Below, in pieces: positions 1 to 30,495 of a stretch of 64,000 bases of DNA. The position numbers and the translations under genes were made by a program. The notes beneath the pieces were generated by a model. The model saw only the letters and a program-made list of their open reading frames with translations. It ran no database searches and was not told the origin of the DNA. This DNA is from Pseudorasbora parva (Eukaryota; Chordata; Actinopteri; Cypriniformes; Gobionidae): assembly GCF_024679245.1 (NCBI RefSeq), contig NC_090178.1, positions 21,227,713 through 21,291,712 on the forward strand, in the 5' to 3' direction. The stretch's first letter is position 1. Each line of letters starts with the position of its first letter.

Positions 1-3000
1 AGAGAGTGTTTGTTTCAAACTAACAACTTATACAGAGTGATATTTTGGAGTGCCATTCCGTCTCTAATGCATTCTGCTTCTGTTTTAACACAGTTGAACG
101 TGTAGTTATATGCCACACAGCTTTATTTACATTTATATACATTTATTTAGAGTGAAGCTAATTATTTTTATGAGCCCCTTCTTTCAGCCCTTTCTTTAAG
201 TGAGTCAAAAACAAACTGATGATAAGTGTTCAAAGTCCAATTCCTGTGCGAATAACTCGGTCGGTATATTTCTGAAAGTCAGAATTATACAGCATGACTA
301 ATGAATTCTGACTCTAATGAGCTAGCTCTTTTTAGCAAATCCCCAACACTTATGAATCAGTTTTATAATTAATTATGTGCGACTCCATGAATTCACAACA
401 CTGTGAAAATATTGTTGGTTTAACTTAAAAAAGTTAGTAATCTGGTTGCCTTAAAATTGAGTTGATACAATAAAGGAAATTGGTTTAATGAATAGAAACT
501 GAAAATATTATGGTATCTGAACCACATAAAATTTGATAGATCATGCCAAATTGTGCTATTTTCATATTTTACTGCGTCAATCACAACAACAAAAAAAACA
601 TGCACAAATATACAAAAAATATATTATTTTAATTATATTTTAATAAAGGTTGTTGATTCTCAAAAATGTGCATGTATTAACTTTTTACAAATTACAAATT
701 TTTTGTTACAGTGCAAGAAGTAATGCTGTAGTAGTTGATTTACATTGAATATTTAAAAAAAAAATGCAAAAATAAAGGATTAATCAATTAAATTATCACA
801 TTTATTAGAGTAATTCTAGAAATTAATAATTATAATGGCAATAATATCCACATGAGCAGTTAAAGCACAGGCAAAATGTGAGATCTGGCACAATCCTCAT
901 CCTCCACCCATTTTCCCCTTCCCTTACGCACTTTTTTTTTTCTTCACCCTCAACTAGCCTCAGTAAAAGTACCCCACCCAGCATTCATCTGCTGCTGAGG
1001 TCATCGTGCTACATACTGCATGTGCTCAGGGACATTACCTCAGACAGAAAGAGACGTTATAAAGAAAGGGAGAAAAAGAGAGGCCAGAGCAGAAGGCAAT
1101 AACAGAATAGAGGGAGAAAGAGGAAACGGGAGAACAGATCGGCTGAGGCAGAGAGAGAAAGAGGGGAAAGAGAGAAGCAGATATGAATGTTCAGGGATGG
1201 ATTGGTTAAAGGCATATTTCACCAAAAAAAAAGAACATTCTGTAATGATTTACTATGACTTTGCTTCTTTTGGAAAACACAAAAGGAACTTTTAATGCAA
1301 TTAGTCTCCATGAGAACGGATGATTTCAAGCTTCAAAAGGGACATAAAAGCACCATAACAGTATCAAAAAAGGGGTCCTGCAAATATATTTTTTCACATC
1401 TTTTGAATATCTGGATCAGTGAACAGATCATTCAGTTCGGTTTTATTAAAATATTTGACTCAAAAGAATAATATGTTCACAAATTAGCATTTTCTCATGA
1501 ACATCCCGAAAGAGCTAAAGCAGATTTTCATGTTTTGCAGTAAAAGGATTTTCATCTTCCTCACACAATGAATTCAAAAGACTTAATATACAGAATATAA
1601 TTCACAGGCCATACGGGCCAAATTGATATTTGTATGATGCTTTCATGCCTTTTATTTTGAAGCCTCACTTCTCATTCGTTGTAAATGTATGGAAAAGTGT
1701 CTAGTACAGTCTAAATATCTCATTTGTGTTAGTAAAGAACATTCACATTAGGCCACATTAGATTGGAATGACATAAAGGAGAGTAAATAATAATAATTAC
1801 ATAAATTTAAAAATTCAAATATTTAGTAACACTTTAATCGAAGCCTTTATGTATAATGCATTATAAAGGTAGGCTGTTCATAATGTACGTTGCAATGCAT
1901 ATATCTTTTCATAAATAATTGTGCTCGGGGTACAACATCCAACCCCCCTGTCCCCATTCCCCGAAAAATGGGCACATTTTGTGGATCCTAGCAGATACCC
2001 TGCACGCATACACACCCTCTTTTTCATCTTTGCCTCAGACACTAGTTGGACTTGCCTATGGTTGTTCAGAGACAAGCAATCCACCCATTCCCACTGAACT
2101 GCAGTCTGTTCCCAGGAGTTCATAATGAAGGACCAGAACCATCTGATAGTAATAAACATAAAACCCACAAATAGACGCCTATGGTTATGTAGGAAACCTG
2201 AACAATGCTGGAACAGTATCTGATGGTTGAATGTGGGCTTCAGTTTTTGTGAATAGCCCAGAGGTTCGATCCTGGAAGAAAGTGTATGTATGGGTGTGTT
2301 GTGCAGATTGGTAAACGATTACAGATGTGGGAAAGAGAATGATGTTCTTATGATGTCTGTCTCGAGACCTTTTGATGAACCAAACTCCACAATAGGGGTA
2401 AAGCTCAATGGCAAAAAGGGTCCCACTCAACCTGAATTCGCCCCTATCTTTATAAGGCATTTAAAGTTTTTACAAGAGGTTGGATGAGATCTAAGGGGGC
2501 TGTAAGGGGTTTCACATTTTGGCTTATTATGCATCAGTGTATGACATAAAAGTACCGCGAGAGCAATTCGAGAACAAACGGCTCTGTATGCTTTTGATGT
2601 CATACACCGATCGGTCTGTGCGGCGCAGTTTCAAGTCCAACACTCCGATTAACAAATAATGTTAGAACATCACAAGCTCTTGATTCAGGTACCATTTTGA
2701 TTTGGATTGATTTCAGTATTTTAATAATGTGCATAATTACTTTACATTTGAAAGAAATGCTCAGCTATTACTATAATTATTACATGAACTTTATACACTT
2801 TTTAAACATGAACAACAGACTGAGTCCAGTTCAAATGCTATTTTTTAACAGATACGTTTGTGAGTCTTTTTTAATGATTTATTAAAAAAGCAGGCTCAAA
2901 CATGTCATTTCTTTCTTAAATTAGACTACAGGGTTGTACATTTTCTACATTCTGATTCACTTAAAAGAACCAGTTCACATTAGTTAGTTGCTAATAATCT

Positions 3001-4249
3001 AATAATGAAAACTACAGGGAAACTACACTAAATGCAGTCTAAGGACAACGTGTGCATTTCCTGCCAAAAATAATGCACTGTCTGTGGAGGAATGCCATAG
3101 AATAAAATATTGTTTTCAATCAATATTCAGGTTGTTCAAATTGTTCATTTTTTGTAGCTGTTAATTCTTTTCTGCTCAGAAATGTTTCGTATTATTAACT
3201 TTAAAATGAAAGCGACATTAGCATTTCATCAGATTAAGTATGTGCTTGTTACTGTGTGATTGTGATTTTGTTCTACAAATCTACAAATTCAGAATGGAAA
3301 AAGAAAGAGAGAATTAAGACTAGCTTACTTAGACTTCCAGACAAATGGCGATAGGAGATGTAACCTTTCTTTTTTTAAATGAGTTTCCTATGAGAGATGT
3401 CTTGCTTTGACTGGCTGGGAAAGAGATAGTACAGTTAGGCCTGTTCTGAATGGCTGGTGCGGAGGGAGGTCAGATAGACCTGCTTTTATTTGCTGAGAGT
3501 AGGAGGGGTCAATAAAGTGAGCTGTTCCCATTATCACATTGGAGAAAAGCAGGAAACGGCAGCAGCGGTATAACAGGAAGCTGAGTGGGGTTTCACTTTT
3601 TCATCAAGCTGCTGAATGTGTTTGCGAGCCAAAGGGATGTGATAGAATGGCAGGAAAAGGTGCTCAGAGTAGGAAGTGAGATGAGAGAAAGGCACAGAAA
3701 AAGTCTGGAGGAGGGGAAGTCTGTTTATAGACCAGTTCACCCTCTAAAATTAAGCTATTTTATGCTCTCAGAGAACTCTCTTTTCTTCTGATCATGTGCT
3801 GATGCAGTGATTCCAAACCACTGTGGGTATAGACTAGGGTACTTAGAAGACTTTACATTGTTAAACCTATACAACAGATTTCATAATTTTAGATAAATAA
3901 CTTTCATAGCCGAAATGCCACTTGTATAACCATTTTTCCTCCCAGTACCCATTGTTACTTTTTTTATTTTAATAATATTTATAATAAATACTATAATTAC
4001 ATTATTGAGTGTGATGATTTTTCAATTAGCTATTAATACAGATTTAGGGGACAAAAACATTTATAGAAATTAATAAATACCTTTGCAGGTTTAGCGTAAA
4101 CTGTATATTTCTTCATAAAGAAAACATGATCTTATCTGATCTAAATAAAAACATTTGATTGACATCAGTAGGGTTCATAAAAAAGCTCATTGTTGTGTTA
4201 TATCTATATACTTAACAAATACACGATTCAGATAATGTCTTTATAACAT

Positions 4250-4250
<1 letters not shown>
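1..4250. other. Non-coding stretch upstream of the first visible adam15 exon
   Basis: I could not support a gene here. Open frames are short and show no recognisable domain. The region is AT-rich with a purine-rich patch near 1040-1180. The adam15 exon(s) coding the signal peptide and start of the prodomain should lie 5' of 4365, here or before the window, but I did not find a convincing signal-peptide exon. Confidence 0.5.

Positions 4251-4252
<2 letters not shown>

Positions 4253-4339
<87 letters not shown>
4253..4339. repeat. (CT)n microsatellite, about 43 units
   Basis: This uninterrupted CT run ends 25 bases before the adam15 exon at 4365. It probably acts as, or extends, the polypyrimidine tract of that acceptor. 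Confidence 0.97.
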
Positions 4340-4343
<4 letters not shown>

Positions 4344-4364
4344 TCTCATTCTCATTCTCTCCAG

Positions 4365-21931
<17,567 letters not shown>

Positions 21932-23015
21932 TCAGGAAGGAAGCACTGGACTGGCTGCAAATTTCAGCAATTCGGGGCTTTTTTTTCTACTCAGTATTTT
22001 GTCTTGTTTTCCAAAAACAATATATGAGTTTCTATAAAACAATATACATTTTAGAATTAAAATTGCATAAGATATGTGCATTTAAATATAAATAATTTTG
22101 TTAGATTTAATTAGTAGGGTAATAAGAACCTGAACATTGAACAAGTCTTAATATCTCATATAATTTATAAAGTAAAATTATTTTAAAGGACTTTTACTGG
22201 GAAACAAGACAAAAACACTGATTAAGAAAAATATTTTTGCCATGTGGGACACTATGTGATGAGATTTGCACAATTCTATTTGCACTGACAATGAGAGAGA
22301 AGTTTCTTCTGCGGGGTGAACATTAACACCTGTACAGACTTCTGTTGCTCTGCATCTGGATCAGAACTTCAACTTCAAACTCATTGTGAGGCTCGTTGAA
22401 CCATCAGAGGAATTACAGACTCCAATGAAGGTGAAAGGATGTTAAAACTGAAGACAAAAAAGTGAATATATCTAAAAGTGAATCTTTTTCTGATTCAGAT
22501 GCTCAGTTCAACGCATGGAAATAGAATATGACGAGATGATGCCTTGAGGAAGGAATCCTGATTTCTTTCTCTGAGATGCTGTATGCATGCTCGATTTGCC
22601 TGCCTATAGATGATCTGATCTTTTCCTACAGAATCTCTTCGGTGCCTAATTAATTTGCCGCACAACATTTCATCAAGGATTGTTCTAATACACTCACACC
22701 AAACTGATATTCAGAACTCTTCATTTTTAGAGCTGAAAACTCCCGTTTATTACATTCCGTTTAACTACAGCTGGTTTCAGTACAGATGTCAGTTTTGACA
22801 CAAACACACACATGGTCTCTGTTCTGTAAAGTCTTTACTGTAAAGTAATGTCTTATATCGATATCAAGACAACTCAGATTGCAAATTGTGACCGTAAATG
22901 CTGCTGCAGGGACAAGGCTGGCTGATTGGATGAAGATCGCCTTTTCGATCAAAGCACTGTAGAAGGTATATGAAGATATTTAAGTGTATTTTGAAATATG
23001 CAATATTTTTAATGC

Positions 23016-23021
23016 AATAAA
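23016..23021 (+). terminator. adam15: Candidate adam15 polyadenylation signal AATAAA
   Basis: AATAAA lies about 1.1 kb downstream of the adam15 stop, the first canonical hexamer I found after it. The intervening 21932-23015 would be the 3' UTR. Confidence 0.5.
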
Positions 23022-23449
23022 CATGGGATCTATTTTTACAGTTGAATGCAAATTTGATTGTCTTAATCAATTCCTGTATTTATCCAGAATTGTCATCCTT
23101 TATTTATCCAGCTTTATCACACAGGTTATGACCGCATGAACATTTGCTAACTGCAAACTTTGACATAAAATCTCAAAGGGATGTGACAGCAGATACTTTT
23201 ATTATGGTGAAACGGTCATATAAGTTAATGATTGTGATGATAATGTTATGAGGCTCCTCAGTGTGTTTAGGGTCATTGTGAATTTAATTTTGACAAGAAA
23301 AAAAACGTTTTTTTTTTAAGTAAAAAAAAAGCTTAAGTAAAAAAAAGCTTAAGCTTGTGTGGGGTTAAAATATGAAAAATGTAGCAGATATAGGCAGAAA
23401 ACAGACATTAAATAATAATAATTAATATTCTAATTTTAAAATATTCTAC

Positions 23450-23471
23450 AGCTTCCCCCCCCACACACACA

Positions 23472-23538
<67 letters not shown>

Positions 23539-24915
23539 TTCCAGACTCCCCTTTACAACTCAGGCAATATATACTTACATGTGTATCACTTTTAGCAGTG
23601 TTTTATGTACCTTCAAAGTGTTTCCTTTAAAATGACACCAACATTTTAAACTTAGACCACTGTATGTGTGTGTATATGAAGCTTTTCAGTTTGGGTAGGC
23701 TAAATCTAGGTTGACCATCTAATTGTACCAGAGTAATATAGCGTAAATACATACTTTGTCTACAACAAATGCCAAAGTGATGCATATCTCCAGAAAGTAG
23801 AGACTCTAAGCTTTCCAATGGTACCACATATTAGGTCAGTACTCCTCCACAGACATTTAAAATTAAAAATTAAAAAGAGTTCAGTACATGGACATCACAT
23901 ACTGTGAATCTCAAACATCATTGCCTCCTAATTATGTAAATCTCGTGAATCCATAACACAAGGGGGAAAAAGTGCTTCTCAATATAATGCCAACCGTGAC
24001 GAAAGCATTGGGGATCATTTATATGCACGCCCCCAACATTTGCATCTGTCCAAACATGTTCATTGTCAGGCGGAAATCGAGCGAATCATCAGTAAGCTGC
24101 TCGCATGGACACACTTAATGTTCCAGGCTATTCAGGAGACTTGTCTACCCTTCCCACAGATAAAAAATGTAAACAGTCATGGTTGATGTTTACAATACGA
24201 TACCACAACAATTTAATTCAAGATTGTTCGTTTGTTCGGCCCATTTAAAGCAAGATTCGCTCAGTGTCTTAAAGGGATCCCCTTGTGTTGAGACTTGTAT
24301 GGTGTAGTATAACATAAATGATGTCTCTTACTGAAATATGTAGTAGAAAACCCATGAAAGAGCTACATTATTTAAAAAATCGATTTTATATTTTGACCAT
24401 GGGCAGCGCCAAACTGGACAGAGGACAGGAAAGGTGTTCGAGGACAGGTGCTTCAAACAGACAGTTCTGGTAAATATCATATCTATTTAAGAATGTAGTG
24501 TTTCTCAGTTTTAGGGGGCAGCTAGATTTAAATAAGTACATCTAAAAGTAGCTTGCTTAACTTTTTTCAATAGCTGACAGTACCTTAGCCTTGAGCCTTA
24601 AAGGGATAGTTCACCCAAAAATGAATATTCAGTCATCATTTACTTACCCTCATGTTGTTCCAAACCTGTATGCGTTTCTGCTGAACACAAAAGAAGATAT
24701 TTGAAAGATTGTTTGTAACAAAGCAGCACTGCTTTACTCTGGTACCATTTCTGCCTGGATTTGGCCTACCCAAATAGAAAAGCCTCCTATACACACATAG
24801 AGTGGTCTAGGTTCAACATGTTGTTGTAATTTTACAGCAAACCCTTAGAAGTTACATAAAGCACTGCTAAAAGTGATAAACATGTAAGTATATGTTGTCA
24901 AAGCTACCCCCCCCC
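23450..24915. mobile_element. Element with about 185-bp imperfect inverted arms
   Basis: About 23568-23750 is the reverse complement, with several mismatches, of about 24720-24895. Shared blocks include 'acttttagcagtg', 'tagaccact' and 'gtaccagagtaa'. The left side is next to (CA)n (23461-23533) and the right side next to a poly-C/A run. A TTAAAGGGATAG MITE end sits at 24598 just inside the right arm. No ORF of note. Confidence 0.6.
23461..23533. repeat. (CA)n microsatellite
   Basis: This is a CA dinucleotide run with one early interruption. Confidence 0.95.
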
Positions 24916-25073
24916 CCAAAAAAATGCCTCCTACTTATTTATTACTTAATTAATAATTAGGCGCCTTTAGAATTTTTTATATAAATTCATTTTTGCATTT
25001 GTGTGTAACTCAGGCCCTGTTTGCTCGAGCACCCTGCAGAAAGTTTGGGCTGTTTCCAGCATATATAATTCAT

Positions 25074-26750
25074 TTAATGACACTGGAATATTGCATTTAT
25101 ATCACTGTATAATTGTGCCCGCATAATTACCGAATCCCAGTTCACGCCTAGAATGGTGGTTCTCTGAGCCGGAGAAAGCACAATCTTCTTGGCGTTCAAT
25201 CTCAACCCTAACCTCGACATGTGCGCGAGAACAGCATCTCGATGCTGAACCGCCATCTGCTCGGTGTGAGCTAAAATCAGCCAGTCGTCGATGTAATTTC
25301 GTAGATGTTGCCTTTTGGATTGAATCGCGTACCCCCTTTCTACTATCTGCAGGACCCAACGAGATATATTCGATAGACGTTTCCACTCGTCTAGAAAATC
25401 TACTAAGGGAACCAGCCTCTCGAGGCTGGCCCCTGGTGTATTTTGAGCAACAAGTGCAGTGCCATGAAGCGGCGAACCAGCAGGGAACACCTGACTTGAC
25501 TGCTTCATAAACAAGTGAAATGGCCTCGACCAACCACTTGCTCATTCTCTGCTTAGACACGGGTACTCCCTTCTTAGGATCTCCGAAACAGACAAAAAGT
25601 TGATCAGTCTTTCTCCACAGGGCAGCTCTGTGGACGTACGCGTCAAGTGCCCTAACTGGGCAAAGCAGATTTAACTTTTCCTGGTCTGACGTCAAGAAAG
25701 GAGGAGGACAGAAGGCTTGCAGAGTGATGGGGCCCCTAGGGCTCGTAGGAACCTTGGGGATATATCCTGGTCTGGAGTGAAGGAAAGCCTTTACCATGCC
25801 AGGCGCAAACTCTAAACACAAGGGGCCCTACCAACAGGGACTGAATATCCACAATTCTTTTAAGGGACGAGATGGCCAGTAAAAAGATAGTTTTCAGGGT
25901 GAGGAATTTTTCTGATACTTCCTCTCTCGGTTCAAACGGAGGCTCAGACAAGCCACTTAAAACTTGACTGCTCGGAAGCCCCCCGAGGGGGGCTCGCAGG
26001 GACCGTCTGCGCCCCGGCATTGCAGCGTGGTTGGAAGCGTGGCCCCCAGAGGGCACCGCAGGAAGACAGTGCTTACCTCAGTACACGGTACCCGTCTTCC
26101 TGCGGAGGGGACTACCCTCAGAGTCCTGACACTTTTGGCGTCAGGAACGCTTCGACGAGGCCTTCTTGGCGATGAGGATTGTCCTCAGATCAGCCCTACT
26201 CCTCGAAGGCCTCGCATGAGAGCGCCGCCCCGCCTCCCAGTCTCTTTGCGGGGGAGTACGGGTGGCGGCGCTCTGCCGCTATTGCTCCCTGTGTGAAGAG
26301 CTCGTACTCGGCTTGGGCTGCTGTTTTTCAGCTGCAGCCCCAGGGACTTGGATCCGGAGAGGGAGAAACTGCTTTAGCGCCGCTGCCTGTTTCTTTGACT
26401 CCTGGAACCTCTCGGTGACAGATTGTACTGCGTCACCGAAGAGGCCCGCAGGGGACAGCGGCGCATCGAGCAAAAAGCTCTTCTCCCTCTCCTTCATTTC
26501 GGTGGGGTTAAGCCATAGATGCCTCTCCGTGGCCACCAAGGCTGCCATAGAGCGGCCCACACATCTGGCCATCTCCTTGGTGGCCCGGAGAGCGAGATCG
26601 GCAGACTGTCTAAGCTCATTTATGACGTCGCCCCCCACCTCATCTCTACCATCCAAGATGCGCATGCATCTGACCTGCCGCCGAGTACGCTTTATCCACC
26701 AACGCCCTCAAACGTCACCTTTCCACCATATAAGTTAAAACGATAGTCAT
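25074..26750 (-). pseudogene. Rearranged DIRS-type retroelement fragment (gag, recombinase, RT pieces)
   Basis: Read on the minus strand, this contains a gag-like piece (26665-26279), then a tyrosine-recombinase piece (about 25960-25510, with KAFLHSRPGYIPKVP and SKQRMSKWLVEAI), then a reverse-transcriptase piece (about 25500-25074, with ASLERLVPLV and the catalytic-type NYIDDWL box). The same recombinase segment is at 29975-30360 on the plus strand. The recombinase runs without a break into the RT start at about 25510, so the RT piece lies 3' of the recombinase. In the copy at 27.5-30.8 kb the recombinase is the 3'-most coding part. It is therefore a deleted, rearranged and non-functional copy. 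Confidence 0.8.
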
Positions 26751-27806
26751 TTGACAAGGCTATTCATTTTGTAAAAAATATAATTTATATATTTAGATTT
26801 TTGAGAACTGAAGTATGGTGTTTCCTATGATGTTTTTGCCTATTTGTATTTCAGATTAGGCTACATCACAGTCACTACGTAACGTTAGCCTACATTGTGA
26901 CTAACATTATATAAATATGCAATATCGCTGATGAAAAAAGACAAGTCTAAAATGTAGGCTGAATGACACACTTTTAGCAGAACATCTCAAATGGAGATTG
27001 ATAAAATCCAGCTTACTTGTTTATTGGTATTTTCAGTTCACCGACGCGCACAAGAGAGTGTGCGTGCATATGGTTGCCAGATTAGACATGTTTAGGTATG
27101 TATAACACTGGATATCATACGTAGCCTGGATGCCAGCCGAACCTAGCCCCCCCCACAACATTTTTAGGATGGGCAATTCGGTCTGGCATCGCTCCATAGA
27201 GGAGTAATTATTAATGAAATCATCAGGGCGGGCTTTAGACAATGACGGACAGATGATAAACAGTAATGTAATCATGCATGTCATCAAAGGGGCTTGGATT
27301 ATATTTACTCGAATCCTAAACGGAGAGCTTGTTTGTATATGCATTCACCTTCGTAATTTCTCTCAAAGATGATGATCATGTTTGGTAAGTACTCTGTGTA
27401 TCAATAAATTCTTTTATTTTTTTACAACACCGGCTAGGCGGCTAAGATCGTTTATTCCACCACGCGTGCAGACAGGGTTGCCAAGTTTTTACAACAAAAT
27501 CCGGCAACTACTAGCCCTAAACAATAGCTTCCCTATCTGGGAAAGCCTCTGCGTGATTGCGTCATGAAGCACGTGTAGAACCAGTCCAATCAGGAGATCA
27601 AACGTCATAGGTAGGTGACGTCATCGACTGGAAACTATAAAGCATCCGCGAACACCAACAGAAACTAGCTTCTATGCCTTCAGCAAGCGATCTGTGTGAA
27701 CCTGTCTGTCTATTTGGTGTTTTTGTCTGTCTATTAGAGAGAATTTTCCACCTTTGTTAAATATATCTGATATATATTATAACATAAAGAGAAAAAGGAG
27801 ATTATA

Positions 27807-28366
27807 GTGAGTGAACAGCATTTCACAAAGTGTGTTCATCCCTGCCCTCGTTACATCACGGGTGGGGATACACACTCATTGTGTGTGGCCTGTTTGGGAG
27901 CGCAGCACGCTCAGGCAGCCCTCGAGGGGGCTGCTTGCGAGCATTGTGAGCGGCTTCCATTAAGAACGCTGCGCTCCCGCCGGGCACTCTTCGAGGAGGG
28001 TGCTTCGGCTCGTGTTCCCCGCGGATGGGTCCCGCTGCTGCCGAGGCAGAGCGGCGGCTTCAGTCATGGGGTTCACAGATGGACCTTACAGAGGGGTTTG
28101 AGACGGGCCCAGCCTTATCTCAGCCCTCACCTGTACCGTCCAGTGCCTCGTCTCGGGGTTTGGAAGCCCGCCCTGCGGTTTCTTCCTCCCCGGGCGGGGC
28201 ACCGGTGCTCCAACTATCCAGCTCTGAGGAGGTGGACATTGAGAGCATCGCGACTGAAGACTCGCCACTTCAGTCACCCGCTAGTGAGGAGCTCATTGAG
28301 GTGCTCACGAGAGCTGTGGCCAGGTTAAATATCGACTGGCCGGCAGAAAGATCTGAATCCCATTGA
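27807..28366 (+). pseudogene. DIRS gag-like ORF fragments
   Basis: The first frame (27807-28050) has Cys pairs with KCVHPC, CVACLG and CEHC, followed by LRTLRSRRALFEEG. A second frame (28025-28366) carries SSEEVDIESIATED and ends SESH. Related gag pieces occur at 8291-8520 and 37459-37800. A frame change near 28020 separates the two parts, so the original ORF is broken. Confidence 0.7.
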
Positions 28367-28894
28367 AAACAGAGTAAATTAGATGAGCAATTCCTGCCCT
28401 CTCGTGCAGCAGAGCCTCAACATCGGGGCCTGCCGTTCTTCCCCGACCTGCACACTGAGGTGTCTAGGTCTTGGAGGAAACCGGCATCATATAGAGTGTT
28501 CAGCCCACAAACATCTGCATATAGTAATATATTAGGGCTGAGACACTATGGTTATGGAGCGATGCCAAAGGTCGAAGAGATGCTTGCGAGCCATCTCTCC
28601 CCTTAAGCTGCATCGTCCCTGGAAGCCCTGACATTACCCACCAAGCCGTTAAAAATAACTTCAGCGTTGGTGGGTAAGGCGTACCCCGAGTACGAGCTCC
28701 TCACATAGGGTGCAACAGAAGCAGAGCGTTGCGGCCCGTGGTCCCCCGCACAGAGACTGGGAGGCAGGGCAGCGCTCGCAGACGAGGCCTTCGAGGGGTA
28801 GGGGTAATCTGAAGACAGTCCTTATGTTCCCCTCCGAAGGAAGTCGGAGCTTACCTCAGCACACGGTACCCGTCTTCCTTCGGTGCTCTCAGGG

Positions 28895-29566
28895 GGCCGC
28901 GCTGCCAACCCTGCCGCAATGCCGGGGCGCAGAGGGTCTCCGCGGGCCACCTGAGGGTGGTCCGGCCCCTCCTCGGAGGGCATGCGAGCAGTCAGGTCAG
29001 GTGTTCCCTGCCGGTTCGCCGCTTCAGGGCACTGCACTTGCTGCTCAAATTACACCAGAGGCCAGCCTCGAGAGGCTGATTCCCTTAGTATCCCCTCCGT
29101 GGGAAGACGGTGCTTACCTCAGCATATGGGGACCGCGCTGCCAACCCCGCCGCAATGCCGGGGCGCAGAGGGTCTCCGCGGGCCACCTGAGGGTGGTCCG
29201 GCCCCTCCTCGGAGGGCATGCGAGCAGTCAGGTCAGGTGTTCCCTGCCGGTTCGCCGCTTCAGGGCACTGCACTTGCTGCTCAAATTACACCAGAGGCCA
29301 GCCTCGAGAGGCTGATTCCCTTAGTATCCCCTCCGTGGGAAGACGGTGCTTACCTCAGCATATGGGGACCGCGCTGCCAACCCCGCCGCAATGCCGGGGC
29401 GCAGAGGGTCTCCGCGGGCCACCTGAGGGTGGTCCGCCCCCTCCTCAGAGGGCAGGCAAGCAGTCAAGTCAGGTGTTCCCTGCCGGTTCGCCGCTTCAGG
29501 GCACTGCACTTGCTGTTCAAAGTACACCAGAGGCCAGCCTCGAGAGGCTGGTTCCCTAAGTAGATT
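28895..29566 (+). repeat. 236-bp tandem repeat, about 2.85 copies, inside the DIRS copy
   Basis: Unit starts at 28895, 29131 and 29367 are exactly 236 bases apart. The units are almost identical, with the third slightly diverged and cut short near 29566. Each contains a GC-rich CAATGCCGGGGCGCAGAGGG block and the RT N-terminal codons for VFPAGSPLQGTALAAQ. 236 is not a multiple of three, so the array shifts frame. Confidence 0.93.
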
Positions 29567-29974
29567 TTCTAGACGAGTGGAAACGTCTATTGAATATATC
29601 TCATTGGGTCCTGCAGATAGTAAAACGGAGATTGTTCTCAGTATGGTGCAGAGAACGTCCGCTGGACCCAGTTAACTGCCCGGTTGGTACAGTGCTGGAG
29701 TTCCTGCAGGCAAGGTTCTCAGCAGGGTTGACCCCCTCCACAATAAAGGTTTCGTGGCAGCCTTAGTTGCTTTCCACACTCCTTTGGGTGGAGTGTCTTT
29801 GGGAAGACACCCACTAGTTACTCGTTTCCTCCGTGGCACTTTAAGGTTAAAGCCAGTGGTACACTCGAGGGTCCCGACCTGAGATTTGGCCATTGTTCTC
29901 CAGGGCCTATCTGGGGCCCCTTTTAAACCCAATGAGAAGTTTCAGACAAGTTCCTGACACTCAAGACTCTCTTT

Positions 29975-30462
29975 TTGCTGGCCATCTCATCCCTAAAAAG
30001 AATTGGAGACATTCAGTCCCTGTCGGTAGGGCCCTCATGTCTAGAGTTTGCGCCTGACATGATGAAGGCTTTTCTTCACTCCAGACCAGGTTATATCCCC
30101 AAGGTTCCTACGAGCCCTAGGGGTCCTATTACTCTACAAGTCTTGTGTCCTCCTCCTTTCATGATGTCAGACCAGGAAAGATTAAATCTGCTCTGCCTGG
30201 TTAGGGCGCTTGATACTTATGTCCACAGAGCTGCCCTGTGGAGAAAAACTATCAGATGTTTGTCCATTTCGGAGCCCCAAAAAGGGGGGCTCCAGTGTCT
30301 AAGCAGAGAATGAGCAAGTGGCTGGTCGAGGCCATCTCGCTTGCTTATGAGGCGGCCGGACAGCCGTCTCCCTTGGATGTCTTAGCGCATTCTACTAGGG
30401 GCATGGCTGCTTCTACGGTTTCACACATACGAGCACTTGGTCCTATGGCGATGTGGGTATAA
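29975..30462 (+). pseudogene. DIRS tyrosine-recombinase ORF, frameshifted
   Basis: Frame one (29975-30260) encodes LAISSLKRIGDIQSL and PGYIPKVPTSPRGP. It shifts near 30245 into a frame (30238-30462) encoding SKQRMSKWLVEAISLAYEA and AHSTRGMAAS, the last resembling the H-x-x-R box of tyrosine recombinases. The C-terminal part that should carry the nucleophilic Tyr is not recognisable. Inactive. Confidence 0.75.
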
Positions 30463-30495
30463 GCATTCTTACAGCGTTTCGATGCCGCTCGAGTT

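Noticed and set aside
1878..2460. Short open frames on both strands upstream of adam15
   Set aside because: No domain, no splice structure and no conservation signal that I can see.
23461..23535. Possible CRISPR-like or satellite array
   Set aside because: It is a simple (CA)n dinucleotide repeat without spacers.
28710..29563. Overlapping Arg/Gly/Pro-rich frames of 190-200 aa
   Set aside because: They arise from the 236-bp GC-rich tandem repeat. The same peptide recurs in shifted frames, so no real protein is supported.
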